From Marinifilaceae bacterium (GTDB lineage Bacteria; Bacteroidota; Bacteroidia; Bacteroidales; Marinifilaceae): a stretch of 32,284 bases of DNA. Position numbers and translations under genes: made by a program. Under the pieces are notes generated by a model. That model saw only the letters and a list, made by a program, of their open reading frames with translations, ran no database searches and was not told where the DNA came from. This document shows positions 8,015-15,747 of this stretch, in pieces; position 1 is the stretch's first letter; each line of letters begins with the position of its first letter. The DNA is taken from contig JAOARN010000029.1 in the NCBI GenBank assembly GCA_025210485.1, positions 1 through 32,284 on the forward strand, in the 5' to 3' direction.

Positions 8015-8719
8015 ATGAATCATTCAAAAACTTTGAATCTTTTATTAGCATTTGCGGTAGTATTGCTAATATTCCAAATTAGTTATCAGAAAGAGGATAC
8101 TAAAGAACAAGAATCCAATTCAGAAACAATAGAAGAGCTTGTGGATTATGCACAAGGTGAAAAAATCAGCATAAGTGGAACACCTGCTCTGTATCCCACA
8201 CCTACAGCTGTGATTGGAACAGAAATAAATGGCAAACCCAACTGGATTCAAATAGCTCATATTGGTCACATAGGGATGAAAGGCTTGATTTTGAGTATTG
8301 GGAAAGCTCACTATTCGAATCGAGGAATAAAAAAACACAAAACACTATCAATCAATATGGTATCTGAAGCCATGATAGTAAAAGCTGATTATGTGGGAAT
8401 GAAATCGGGTGCCGACACTGACAAATCAAAAGTATTTGACTATTTCAATGGGAGTCTAAAAGGAGCACCCATGATTAAAGAATCACCTATAACTATGGAG
8501 TGTAAAGTGGTAGATGTGTATGACACAGAACACCACGACAATTTTGTAGTAGAGGTAGAGAACACCTATGCAAACAAAAGCATTTTAGATGAAGAGTCGA
8601 ATATCGATTTTTCGAAGGTGAAACCCATACTTTTTGAAATGTCAAAGAAGAAATACATTAAGACAGGTAAAATAGTTGGCGATGCATGGAAAGATGGAGC
8701 AAACTACAAAGCAGACTAG
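8015..8719 (+). CDS. Membrane-anchored flavin reductase-fold protein
   Basis: 234-residue protein with a hydrophobic N-terminal anchor (about 7-22) and an acidic linker. A flavin reductase/FMN-binding split-barrel domain spans about 55-225, with PTPTAVIGTEINGKPNWIQ, then SKVFDYFNG, and APMIKESPITMECKV. Ordinary members of this family are soluble cytoplasmic FMN/FAD reductases. The anchor predicts that this domain lies outside the cytoplasm, where it would probably bind a flavin and receive electrons. Its gene starts 1 base after the NosR-like gene, so I infer a two-protein flavin electron-transfer chain across the inner membrane. A paralogue of the same design is at 13836-14531. Confidence 0.85.
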   Translation: MNHSKTLNLLLAFAVVLLIFQISYQKEDTKEQESNSETIEELVDYAQGEKISISGTPALYPTPTAVIGTEINGKPNWIQIAHIGHIGMKGLILSIGKAHYSNRGIKKHKTLSINMVSEAMIVKADYVGMKSGADTDKSKVFDYFNGSLKGAPMIKESPITMECKVVDVYDTEHHDNFVVEVENTYANKSILDEESNIDFSKVKPILFEMSKKKYIKTGKIVGDAWKDGANYKAD

Positions 8720-8722
8720 AAG

Positions 8723-9238
8723 ATGAATATTTATAAATGTATAGTTCCAGTGGTTTTGTTTTTCACACTTATCATTGGGATAATCAAATTAAAGGACTAC
8801 AAGATGGAAGATATAGCAACTAAAAACAAAGAATCTGTATACACTTTTTATAAAGCGATTGAGAATAATAATGTTGATAAAATAGTTTCGTTATTTAGCG
8901 AAAATGCAGAACATTTTAATCCATACCACTCTGACATATTGCCTAAAGGAGCCAAAGGCCGAAAAGAGATTAGAGACTATTGGACACCAATTCTTAAAGA
9001 CTTTGAGGCAGTAAAAATGAGTGTTGAAGATATTTATGCAATGGAAGACCCTAATATTGTTTTTGTAAAAGCACATGGAACAGTGAAAATGAAATCGGGA
9101 CTTGATTACAACAACGACTATTTCAAAGTTTTCAAATTTAACGACAAAGGAGAGATTGAAACCTACTACGAAGTTTTTAATCCTATTGTAGCATTAAAAT
9201 CATTTGATTTAGTAAATAAATTAGTGGAGAATGAATAA
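8723..9238 (+). CDS. Anchored NTF2/SnoaL-like protein
   Basis: 171 residues. A hydrophobic segment at about 7-23 is followed by an NTF2-like cone fold (about 30-165) of the SnoaL/ketosteroid isomerase-like superfamily: VYTFYKAIENNNVDKIVSLF, FNPYH, the GRKEIRDYW segment and a C-terminal beta strand block ending YYEVFNPIVAL. Such folds isomerise, dehydrate or simply bind small hydrophobic molecules. The anchor predicts membrane or periplasmic location. It starts 3 bases after the flavin-reductase-fold gene and overlaps the next NTF2-like gene by 8 bases. An internal ATG at residue 28 could give a soluble form, but the tight spacing favours the first ATG. Confidence 0.78.
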   Translation: MNIYKCIVPVVLFFTLIIGIIKLKDYKMEDIATKNKESVYTFYKAIENNNVDKIVSLFSENAEHFNPYHSDILPKGAKGRKEIRDYWTPILKDFEAVKMSVEDIYAMEDPNIVFVKAHGTVKMKSGLDYNNDYFKVFKFNDKGEIETYYEVFNPIVALKSFDLVNKLVENE

Positions 9239-9602
9239 ACAAATTGAAAACTTTGTCAACAACTGGTTTTCAGATTTAGACCAGTTGAAGGAAGAGCAGT
9301 GTTTTCTTGAAAGATTAGATGAAAATTTTGAGTTTAATATTTATGGAACAATACTTCAAGGGCACAAAGGATTTTTGAGTATCTATGCAGGTATGCAAGC
9401 CAACACTAGTTCCATTGCACATCATATTGCCTCAAACATTAGGTCGAAAGTTGTAAAGGAAGATTTGTACCAAGTCGATTTTCACATTGCACTTGAAAAT
9501 ACATATCCTAATGGAGACACCACTCTTTCGGAATCAGAAGAGCAATGGTTTGTTAGAAATCTAAATGGGAAACTCATTATCGAAAAATACGAGATTATTT
9601 AA
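9231..9602 (+). CDS. Small NTF2/SnoaL-like protein
   Basis: 123-residue soluble protein without signal or membrane segment, near the usual length for a single NTF2-like domain. Features are an N-terminal helix (IENFVNNWFSDLDQL), a strand with FEFNIYG, the helix around GHKGFLSIYAGM, and two histidines in SIAHHIAS. The C-terminal strand pair ends NGKLIIEKYEII. It overlaps the preceding NTF2-like gene by 8 bases, so the two are co-translated: one anchored, one cytoplasmic. Substrate unknown. Confidence 0.75.
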   Translation: MNKQIENFVNNWFSDLDQLKEEQCFLERLDENFEFNIYGTILQGHKGFLSIYAGMQANTSSIAHHIASNIRSKVVKEDLYQVDFHIALENTYPNGDTTLSESEEQWFVRNLNGKLIIEKYEII

Positions 9603-9675
9603 ATTCACAACACTCAAGTCTCAATGCAAGAAAATTTGCGTTAAGACCAAGATTTACTAAACTAAAAATTACAAC

Positions 9676-10461
9676 ATGATTATATTAATAACAGGGGCAA
9701 CAGATGGTCTTGGCAAAGCAGTGGCCAAAGATTTAGCAGAAAAAGGACATACTTTAATACTTCACGGAAGAAAGCCTGAAAGAGGAGAAAATTTGATAAA
9801 TGAAATCAAAGCTCAAACTCCAAATGCTGATTTGAGATATTACAATGCCGATTTTGCAGAACTAAGTCAAATTAAAGGATTGGCGAAAGAAATATTGGCA
9901 AATGAAAAACAGTTAGATATATTAATCAACAATGCAGGATTGGGTATTGAGCCAAGCAGAAGAGAGAGCATAGATGGCAATGAACTATTATGGCAAGTAA
10001 ACTATTTAGGGACTTATATCCTGTCAAAAATGTTACGTCCATTACTGAAAAAATCGACTCCTTCAAGAATTGTAAATGTGGCTTCGGCTGGGCAAGCTAG
10101 TCCAAACTTTAACGACATCAATCAGGTGAAAAACTGGAGTGGAATGCAAGCTTATTGTCAATCGAAGTTGGCGCAAATTATGTTATCAACAGAGTTGGCC
10201 GATGACTATATTAAAGATGGAATTACATTCAACTCTCTTCATCCAGCTTCTATGATGCCCACAAAGATTGTTCAGTTTCCTATGGACACAGTAGCTGAAG
10301 GTGTAGAAGCGGTAACAAGATTGGTTGAAAATGAAAACCTTGCCGATGTTACAGGTAAGTATTTTTTTAAATCTGTTGCTCAAAGAGCTGATATTGAAGC
10401 TCATGACACTAAATTAAGAAAACAACTGATTGACCTGTCCGAAAAAATGACTGGAATATAA
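9676..10461 (+). CDS. Short-chain dehydrogenase/reductase (SDR)
   Basis: 261-residue cytoplasmic NAD(P)-dependent oxidoreductase with a complete classical active site: TGATDGLG at 6-13, NNAG at 85-88, S137, Y160 and K164 (YCQSK). HGRKPERG after beta-2 has Arg residues, suggesting NADP(H). The layout resembles retinol dehydrogenase/WWOX-like SDRs. It is the last gene of the plus-strand operon, 73 bases after the NTF2-like gene, and is followed by a bidirectional terminator at 10485-10518. Unlike the first SDR of this operon (4993-5805), it should be catalytically competent. Confidence 0.92.
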   Translation: MIILITGATDGLGKAVAKDLAEKGHTLILHGRKPERGENLINEIKAQTPNADLRYYNADFAELSQIKGLAKEILANEKQLDILINNAGLGIEPSRRESIDGNELLWQVNYLGTYILSKMLRPLLKKSTPSRIVNVASAGQASPNFNDINQVKNWSGMQAYCQSKLAQIMLSTELADDYIKDGITFNSLHPASMMPTKIVQFPMDTVAEGVEAVTRLVENENLADVTGKYFFKSVAQRADIEAHDTKLRKQLIDLSEKMTGI

Positions 10462-10484
10462 GAGAATTACTTACCAAATTAGAA

Positions 10485-10518
10485 AAAGCCTGAGCTCAAA
10501 TTAATGGTCTCAGGCTTT
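10485..10518. terminator. Bidirectional rho-independent terminator
   Basis: Perfect 10-base arms AAAGCCTGAG and CTCAGGCTTT around a 14-base loop, extended by A/T-rich flanks on both sides. It lies between the convergent SDR gene (ends 10461) and the MarR gene (ends 10536), so it can end both operons. Confidence 0.85.
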
Positions 10519-10535
10519 AATTGTAACTAACTAAT

Positions 10536-10976
10536 TTATTCCACATCACGAATCACCATTTTAATAGCTTTGTTGACATCGGATATAAAATTGGTTGAAA
10601 AACTTTCGCCTAAAGCTAATTCATATTTCTTGTGAAGAGCATTCAAAGCTATTGTAATATTTTTTGATGCCACTTCACCTTCTGGGGTAACGTATATATT
10701 CACCTCTCGGCCGTCTTGAATCTTTTCAATAATTCCTTTGTTAACAAGTTTGTCAAACAAACGAGTCAAGGTAGAGGACTTTAGATTCATTCTCTGACTA
10801 AGCTCTTTTTGAGTTAAACCAGGATTTTTGGCAACCAACAAAACCAAGTAAGCATAAGAAGGCCCCAATCCAATTTGTCTGAACTCTTTTTCAGCCATTT
10901 CAGTTATCTGGCGGGTCAAAGAACTGAGGGTAAAGAATAGACAGCAGTCAAAATCTACATTCGAATTCTCTTTCAT
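10536..10976 (-). CDS. MarR-family regulator, OhrR-like Cys position
   Basis: 146-residue winged-helix repressor. The recognition region is TQKELSQRMNLKSSTLTRLF (about 64-83), and the wing contains KIQDGREVNIYVT. Near the N-terminus is FDCCLFFTLSSLTRQ with C11 and C12. In OhrR/MgrA/SarZ-type MarR proteins, the peroxide-sensing Cys lies at this place in a similar LCFALY context. I therefore infer redox or electrophile sensing. It is the last gene of the sirtuin operon, 5 bases after the SirTM stop, so it probably autoregulates that operon. It could also control neighbouring redox operons. Confidence 0.88.
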   Translation of the reverse strand: MKENSNVDFDCCLFFTLSSLTRQITEMAEKEFRQIGLGPSYAYLVLLVAKNPGLTQKELSQRMNLKSSTLTRLFDKLVNKGIIEKIQDGREVNIYVTPEGEVASKNITIALNALHKKYELALGESFSTNFISDVNKAIKMVIRDVE

Positions 10977-10981
10977 CGTTT

Positions 10982-11812
10982 TTAGTTTAAAGGTTCGTTA
11001 AGAAACTCAACAATACCTGTTTTAAGACCAATCCCTCCCTCGGGAACTTGAGGATGTTCGCTATTAATCCTAATAAAATTTGAGTGAGGCAATTGCTTAT
11101 ACATCTGTTCAAAGGGATAACGAATTACACCAGGAGTATTGTACCCCACGCCTATTTCAAGGAAAACAAATTTCTTCGAAGCGTTTACCTGCAACCATTT
11201 ATTCAATCTCTCTTTTTCTTGTTCATAAGGGTCGTCGATATAAAAAGCTCCACTTCTTACATTCATATATATTTCACCACCACAATTAGGACATTTGGGA
11301 ATCAGAGATTCGTCAGTCAAAAACTGTGTCTCAGGGTCAATATTTTCTACCATTTTATCTACCAATGGGAGTGCATCCCATACCTCGTTGGTACAAGGAA
11401 GCTTACACTGAAATTTGCTAGAGTCTCCCTGTGGAGTATATATTTTGTTAAGGTCAAAATTGTTTTTATGAAACAGTCTATCCACATTGGTTGTCATCAC
11501 AAAATATTCTTTATCTTTTACCAAGTTCAAAAGTTTTTGATAGCTTGGGTCGATTCCAAGTGAGAACATATTTTTTAAACTGGCTGACAAATAGCCCCAC
11601 CTCAATCTATCGTCGTGATAGGGATAACCCATCAATTGATAACCAAATGTAAACCCATACTGCAACATAGCAGGATAAGCTTTGGCAAAAGATTTTGTGT
11701 CCATTAAATCAATCCCCGCAGGCACCGACATTCCTGCACCTGCACCTATCAATACAGCATCAGCATCTTCTAAAATCTGCATTGCTCTTTCTATATCTGT
11801 CTTCATTTCCAT
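10982..11812 (-). CDS. Class M sirtuin (SirTM-like), protein ADP-ribosyltransferase candidate
   Basis: 276-residue Sir2-family protein. The NAD-binding motif GAGAGMS is at 23-29 and TTNVDRLF is at 107-114. The catalytic His of deacetylating sirtuins is replaced by Gln (Q128, in PQGDSSKFQC), the hallmark of class M. An Arg in MNVRSG near 186 fits the SirTM active site. Four zinc cysteines are C136, C140, C174 and C177. Characterised SirTM enzymes mono-ADP-ribosylate a lipoylated GcvH-like protein and pair with a macrodomain hydrolase. The start at 11812 overlaps the zinc-macrodomain gene by 10 bases, so the pair is translationally coupled. No GcvH-like or lipoate ligase gene is visible here, so its target is open. 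A second ATG two codons in is equally possible. Confidence 0.88.
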   Translation of the reverse strand: MEMKTDIERAMQILEDADAVLIGAGAGMSVPAGIDLMDTKSFAKAYPAMLQYGFTFGYQLMGYPYHDDRLRWGYLSASLKNMFSLGIDPSYQKLLNLVKDKEYFVMTTNVDRLFHKNNFDLNKIYTPQGDSSKFQCKLPCTNEVWDALPLVDKMVENIDPETQFLTDESLIPKCPNCGGEIYMNVRSGAFYIDDPYEQEKERLNKWLQVNASKKFVFLEIGVGYNTPGVIRYPFEQMYKQLPHSNFIRINSEHPQVPEGGIGLKTGIVEFLNEPLN

Positions 11813-12681
11813 TGATTTAATAAATTTGTATACACAGCTGTTGTCTCATCACCAAAGGTATTGAACACAACATGCTCTATCGTGTTTGGATTATTTTCCA
11901 ACCAATTATTTACTGTTTCCAAAGCCAATTCCGAGGCTTGCTCAATTGGATAACCAAAAACTCCTGTAGAAATACTACAAAAGGCAATTGATTTGATTGT
12001 GCCTTGCTCTTTGGCTAAGTTCAAACAAGACTCGTAGGCATTTCTCAAATCTTGTTTATCCATTTCGTTTGGTTCTCTTCCTCTTACAATAGGGCCCACT
12101 GTGTGAAGAACAAAATTTGAAGGGAGGTTATACGCTCTAGTAATTTTAGCACAGCCAGTAGTTTCTAAGCTCCCTTGCAAATTCATAATTGTGGCACATG
12201 CTTCTCTGAGCATTATTCCAGAGGCATTGTGTATTACATTGTCTATGCAGTTGTGGAAAGGCACAAAACAACCCAACATTTGGTTGTTGCCTGCATTTAC
12301 AATTGCATCGATTTTAAGAGTGGAGATGTCTCCATTCCACACACTCACTTTCGCCTTGGAAGGGTAATTTCCTTCTACAGTAGCAATGCTTTGGTGTGGA
12401 GTGATTGTTTTGTGTTTCAGTTCCTGCTGAAGCATTGAGTCAATCATAGCTACTAGTTCATCAGTTACTCCTCCTGAAGGTCGGACTGTTAAAAGAGCTC
12501 TAATCAATTCTCTTGTGGAGTACTCTTCGTCTTCCAAATTGATTTGTGAAAGAAGTTGTTGACCACTCTTTTCCTTTGCCAAATAGCTCAACAAATCATT
12601 AAGAGATGAAGTTGATTTTTGAGGTACAAACCTTAAGTCGAGGTTTATGGCCTCTCTATAAGATTTTAAATCTATACTCAT
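11803..12681 (-). CDS. Zinc-containing macrodomain protein (ADP-ribosyl hydrolase)
   Basis: 292 residues. An N-terminal helical extension (about 1-95) precedes a macrodomain (about 105-290). The NAG-N segment with GCFVPFHNCIDNVIH at 137-151 is the Zn-Macro signature; C138, H143 and C145 are the likely zinc ligands. STGVFGYP at 238-245 is the second ADP-ribose loop. Zn-macrodomains linked to SirTM remove the ADP-ribose that the sirtuin adds. Order and overlap with SirTM support that pairing here. Its start is 7 bases after the stop of the radical SAM gene, which makes the latter part of the same operon. Confidence 0.9.
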   Translation of the reverse strand: MSIDLKSYREAINLDLRFVPQKSTSSLNDLLSYLAKEKSGQQLLSQINLEDEEYSTRELIRALLTVRPSGGVTDELVAMIDSMLQQELKHKTITPHQSIATVEGNYPSKAKVSVWNGDISTLKIDAIVNAGNNQMLGCFVPFHNCIDNVIHNASGIMLREACATIMNLQGSLETTGCAKITRAYNLPSNFVLHTVGPIVRGREPNEMDKQDLRNAYESCLNLAKEQGTIKSIAFCSISTGVFGYPIEQASELALETVNNWLENNPNTIEHVVFNTFGDETTAVYTNLLNQWK

Positions 12682-12688
12682 ATTGTTA

Positions 12689-13579
12689 TTATTTTATTAA
12701 TCTTCCCTCAACACCAGTTTGAGGAATATTGTCTAATACTGAATCTTGTATTTGAGATATTCCCTCTTCAAGTTGATTCAATAGTTTTTCTTTGTCATTG
12801 GGCAAAACTCCATACATTGGAACAGGATTAGAAGTATGTAGTCCAAAGAAATTTGTTGATACATTTACTCCTGAAAGTAAATCTTTGGTTTCCTTCAAAT
12901 TCATACGAACCGTATTTTCAACAAAATTTCCTTTTTCTCTCTCCTCATAAAGTTCTGTTCCTGGATAAAAGTGCATATAAGATGTATAGATTAAATCAGG
13001 ATTTGTATCGTTTACCATATCTATCGTATCTTGAATATGCTCTGAAGAATGTTTGATTCCTCCCCCACCTATAATAATATTTAGAAAAAAGCTAATTCCA
13101 GCTTTTCTCAATCTCAGTAGCTGAGTTCTAGCTTCATCTTGCGAATATCCTTTATTATAAATGTTTAATACATTGTCGGAAGCGGACTCTAAACCAATAG
13201 TGAATTCATTGAAATTAAGATTTCTGAGTTCTCTTAATTCTTGGTCAGTTTTGTTTGTAATATTAGTGATTCGTGCATTAGTTGCTATCGTTTTACACCA
13301 AGGATATAGCTCCGCAATTTTTTGACCTATTGCTTTTAATTTAGCCCCACTTAAAACAAAGGCATCAGCATTCACCAAAAATATTCTATCAAACTTTCTT
13401 GGCCAAGTAGAGGCTTCTTTCAAATCTTTTTCTATCTGTTCTAAAGATTCAACTTTAAAACATTGGTCTCTATACATTGAACAAAATGAACATGTATTGT
13501 GACTACAACCTACTGTTGCCTGTAATAATAAAGAATCGGCCTCATAGGGAGGTCGGTACGTTGTTCCTGTATATTTCAT
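12689..13579 (-). CDS. Radical SAM protein
   Basis: Cytoplasmic Fe-S enzyme of 296 residues from the preferred ATG at 13579 (MKYTGTTYRPPYEAD). An upstream ATG at 13618 would add 13 unconserved-looking residues. The cluster motif is GCSHNTCSFC, a Cx4Cx2C variant that radical SAM proteins of this TYRPPYEA-type family carry in the same context with SMYRD. Further family features are LVNADAFVLS, NFNEFTIGLESASDNVL and NIIIGGGG. The reaction is unknown. It is the first gene of the sirtuin operon, a partner not part of the best known SirTM operons, so it may modify the target protein or supply a cofactor. No strong promoter was located in the 217 bases upstream. Confidence 0.85.
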   Translation of the reverse strand: MKYTGTTYRPPYEADSLLLQATVGCSHNTCSFCSMYRDQCFKVESLEQIEKDLKEASTWPRKFDRIFLVNADAFVLSGAKLKAIGQKIAELYPWCKTIATNARITNITNKTDQELRELRNLNFNEFTIGLESASDNVLNIYNKGYSQDEARTQLLRLRKAGISFFLNIIIGGGGIKHSSEHIQDTIDMVNDTNPDLIYTSYMHFYPGTELYEEREKGNFVENTVRMNLKETKDLLSGVNVSTNFFGLHTSNPVPMYGVLPNDKEKLLNQLEEGISQIQDSVLDNIPQTGVEGRLIK

Positions 13580-13752
13580 GATGTTAAAAAAATGGTGGTA
13601 ATTGCGAACCTTTAGCATTCTATATTGGAATAACTATTGAAAAGGTTCTGAAAAATATAAATTTAAAGCTATACTAAATCGTGAAAATCATAGCTTAAAT
13701 AATTGATTGAAAACTGAGTGTTGGGGTTCAAAGTATTTATAGTTATAAAATG

Positions 13753-13783
13753 AATGAAGCATCCATTTTAAGAATGCTTCATT
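13753..13783 (-). terminator. Terminator candidate after the flavin reductase gene
   Basis: Arms AATGAAGCAT and ATGCTTCATT around an 11-base loop, about 50 bases beyond the stop of the minus-strand operon 15369-13836. On the minus strand it is followed by CATTTTATAA, a weak U-tract, so termination may be moderate. Confidence 0.55.
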
Positions 13784-13835
13784 AAGGTGATTTTTAGCTA
13801 TACTAAAGAATGACTATGAATTTATAAACACATAA

Positions 13836-14531
13836 TTATTTCTTGTATTTTCTTCCTTCTTGAAAACCAGCTCCCACAGGCTTACCTGTTTTTATATACT
13901 TCATTGAGTTCATTTCAAAGAAAATAGGACTAAATTTATTAAAATCAATTTTTGACTTTGAATCTATTATTTGATCGTTAGCATAAGTATTTACAACCTC
14001 TAATACGAAATAATCATAATTTCCAACATCTAGAATCTTAACAACTTTACATTCCATTGCAATAGGAGCATTTTTAATCATAGGAGCTCCTATCAAATCT
14101 CCCGAAAAGTGATCAAATACTTTAGATTTGTCAACCTCTTTACCTGAAACCATTCCAACATAATCAGCCTTATCTAAAATTGACTCAGTTACCATATTTA
14201 TAGAAATGGTCATATTTTCCTTAATTCCAATATTAGAATAGTGTCTTTTTTGACTTCCAACAAAAATATTCTTCATTCCCATATAACCAACATTCGAGAA
14301 TGTAATCCAATTAATTTTATTATCTACTTTGGTACCAGCAACTACAACTGGTGTTGGGATAAATGAAAACTTTTTGCCAATATTCTTCAGTTCTCCTTTG
14401 CTAAAATCAATTGTTTGGCTTTGTTTTTCAAGCTGCTTATTTTCGGTATTATTCGATTTGATATTTAGTTGTACACCTAATGCAACTAAAGCTAATGCCA
14501 ATATAATATTTAAAACTTTTGAAACATTCAT
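13836..14531 (-). CDS. Membrane-anchored flavin reductase-fold protein (paralogue)
   Basis: 231 residues with an N-terminal hydrophobic anchor (about 7-21) and a flavin reductase-like split barrel (about 50-220). It shows the same landmarks as the protein at 8015-8719: SFIPTPVVVAGTKVDNKINW, YVGMVSGKEVDKSKVFDHF, APMIKNAPIAMECKV, and the C-terminal MKYIKTGKPVGAGF. The two are clear paralogues of the same length. This copy has no NosR-like membrane partner beside it; instead it lies 38 bases after an SDR and is transcribed with a tautomerase. It may use the electron donor encoded by the 4993-10461 operon. Confidence 0.85.
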   Translation of the reverse strand: MNVSKVLNIILALALVALGVQLNIKSNNTENKQLEKQSQTIDFSKGELKNIGKKFSFIPTPVVVAGTKVDNKINWITFSNVGYMGMKNIFVGSQKRHYSNIGIKENMTISINMVTESILDKADYVGMVSGKEVDKSKVFDHFSGDLIGAPMIKNAPIAMECKVVKILDVGNYDYFVLEVVNTYANDQIIDSKSKIDFNKFSPIFFEMNSMKYIKTGKPVGAGFQEGRKYKK

Positions 14532-14569
14532 AATTTATTTCTATATAAGTTGATTATAAAACTCTATAT

Positions 14570-15163
14570 CTATGATGCATAATATATATCTCCTGACTTT
14601 CCTTCTTCAACTGCGTTTTTATAAAGCTTGGCAAATTCGATTGCTGGCACTCCTGTTGAAGAATCCATTCCCATTAATTCCATAGTTTCTTTGGCGAAAG
14701 AAGGACTAACCGAATTGATTGTCATGTTTTTCATCTCTAAAGAGGCTCCTCTCACAAATGCTTCCAAACCTGCGTTAATCATTCCTAATGAGATTCCACC
14801 TTCAACTGGGTATTGCGCTAAAATTCCTGTTGACACAGCGAAACTAGCTCCTTCGTTGGCATATTTTCTTCCAATTACCACAAGGTTTACTTGCCCCATT
14901 AATTTAGAGTTCAACCCATCGTGGTAATCTTGAATTGAGTGCTCGTCAATGCTACCCCATTTTCCATAACCACTCGTAGAGATTAAAGCATCGAAGCTTC
15001 CAATTTTTTTAAACATCTCTTCTACTGCATTTGCATCAGACATGTCTAATTGATAATCACCGCTTGTTCTGTTTACAGTTACGATTTCATAATCTGCTTT
15101 CATTAATTCAACTACTTTTGAACCAATCACTCCTGTAGAACCTACTAATACTAATTTTTTCAT
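14570..15163 (-). CDS. Short atypical SDR (about 200 residues)
   Basis: 197-residue Rossmann protein of the compact SDR subgroup. The cofactor loop is GSTGVIGSK (8-16), NRTSGD (31-36) suggests NADP(H), and STSGYG replaces NNAG. The usual YxxxK is not present: the aligned stretch is LGMINAGLEAFVRGASLEM, where N stands at the Lys position. This is normal for this subgroup, which keeps the AGLEAFV helix, so it is a family property and not a mutation. Mid-gene of a three-gene operon: 5 bases after the tautomerase and 38 before the flavin reductase-fold gene. Confidence 0.85.
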   Translation of the reverse strand: MKKLVLVGSTGVIGSKVVELMKADYEIVTVNRTSGDYQLDMSDANAVEEMFKKIGSFDALISTSGYGKWGSIDEHSIQDYHDGLNSKLMGQVNLVVIGRKYANEGASFAVSTGILAQYPVEGGISLGMINAGLEAFVRGASLEMKNMTINSVSPSFAKETMELMGMDSSTGVPAIEFAKLYKNAVEEGKSGDIYYAS

Positions 15164-15168
15164 CTTTA

Positions 15169-15369
15169 TTATTTTTTTAATTCTAATTTAATTTCAGTTA
15201 CTGATTTACCAGCCACGCCAAGATTATCATCTTCATATTCATCTATTACTACTGTTATAAATTCTAGTGGTGAATGTGTAATATCTTGTGTGATTTGGGT
15301 GAATTTTTCTATCAATTCTTTTTTCTGATCTTTGCTTAGTTTTCCTGCTATGAAATTTACTACTGGCAT
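15169..15369 (-). CDS. 4-Oxalocrotonate tautomerase-family protein
   Basis: 66-residue protein of normal 4-OT length. It begins MPVVNF, so Pro1 becomes the N-terminal catalytic base after Met removal. The helix LSKDQKKELIEKFTQI and the strand FITVVIDEYEDDNLGVAG follow the family pattern. Such enzymes ketonise enols or hydrate small unsaturated acids, often in aromatic catabolism. First gene of a three-gene minus-strand operon, driven by a -7 element at 15458-15465. A paralogue with the same layout lies at 23667-23870. Confidence 0.88.
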   Translation of the reverse strand: MPVVNFIAGKLSKDQKKELIEKFTQITQDITHSPLEFITVVIDEYEDDNLGVAGKSVTEIKLELKK

Positions 15370-15457
15370 ATCGAATTTTTGTTTAATGATTGTACATACA
15401 ATTTAAATATTAAAAATAAAAGCAGATAGTTCTGCCCTTTATTAAAATTTGATATTG

Positions 15458-15465
15458 CAAAACTA
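15458..15465 (-). promoter_or_regulatory. -7 promoter element of the tautomerase operon
   Basis: The minus strand reads TAGTTTTG followed by CAATATCAAA. It matches TAnnTTTG and shares the TTTGYAnTATCAA extension with the promoters at 26606 and 27246. The leader to the ATG at 15369 is about 80 bases. Confidence 0.5.
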
Positions 15466-15491
15466 GTTTAGAATAATCTTTTAGTATATCC

Positions 15492-15521
15492 GAAATCAAA
15501 CCAATGATTCCTGAAATCAAA
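15492..15521 (-). promoter_or_regulatory. Direct-repeat operator candidate
   Basis: The 9-mer TTTGATTTC occurs twice on the minus strand (plus-strand GAAATCAAA at 15492-15500 and 15513-15521), 21 bases apart, i.e. two helical turns. It lies 27-56 bases upstream of the -7 element, the usual position for an AraC activator bound as a tandem pair. Confidence 0.45.
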
Positions 15522-15747
15522 TGTTTGTTGAAAAAAAACAGGAAAGAGAAGTCATCTTTGTTTAATTACAACTCGTGTATTTTATGCTCTAGCTTGCATC
15601 TAGTGATATATATACTATATTGAGAGGAGCTGCTTTTATATCAATAAAAGTTAAACGTTTAAAGGTCATCAAGTATTTTGGCTAATAAAATTGATTTTGT
15701 GAGTTGTTTGTGTTTTAAAAATATTATTCCATAAAATTAAAAGAACA

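Noticed and set aside
8723..9602. The two overlapping NTF2-like genes as one frameshifted gene
   Set aside because: Each encodes a complete NTF2-like domain with its own start, and the overlap is an ordinary 8-base coupling.
11084..11563. A 159-codon plus-strand open frame opposite the SirTM gene
   Set aside because: It lies fully antisense to a gene with clear catalytic motifs, and its translation is an unpatterned mix of hydrophobic and basic residues.
14570..15163. Loss of the YxxxK motif as an inactivating mutation
   Set aside because: Compact SDRs of about 200 residues with the NAGLEAFV-type helix normally lack this motif, so this is a family property.
15651..15662. Perfect 12-base palindrome TTAAACGTTTAA, LacI/CcpA-like in form
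   Set aside because: No LacI-family regulator is present, it is about 190 bases from the nearest mapped promoter, and AT-rich palindromes of this size are expected occasionally. Mentioned only in the intergenic entry.
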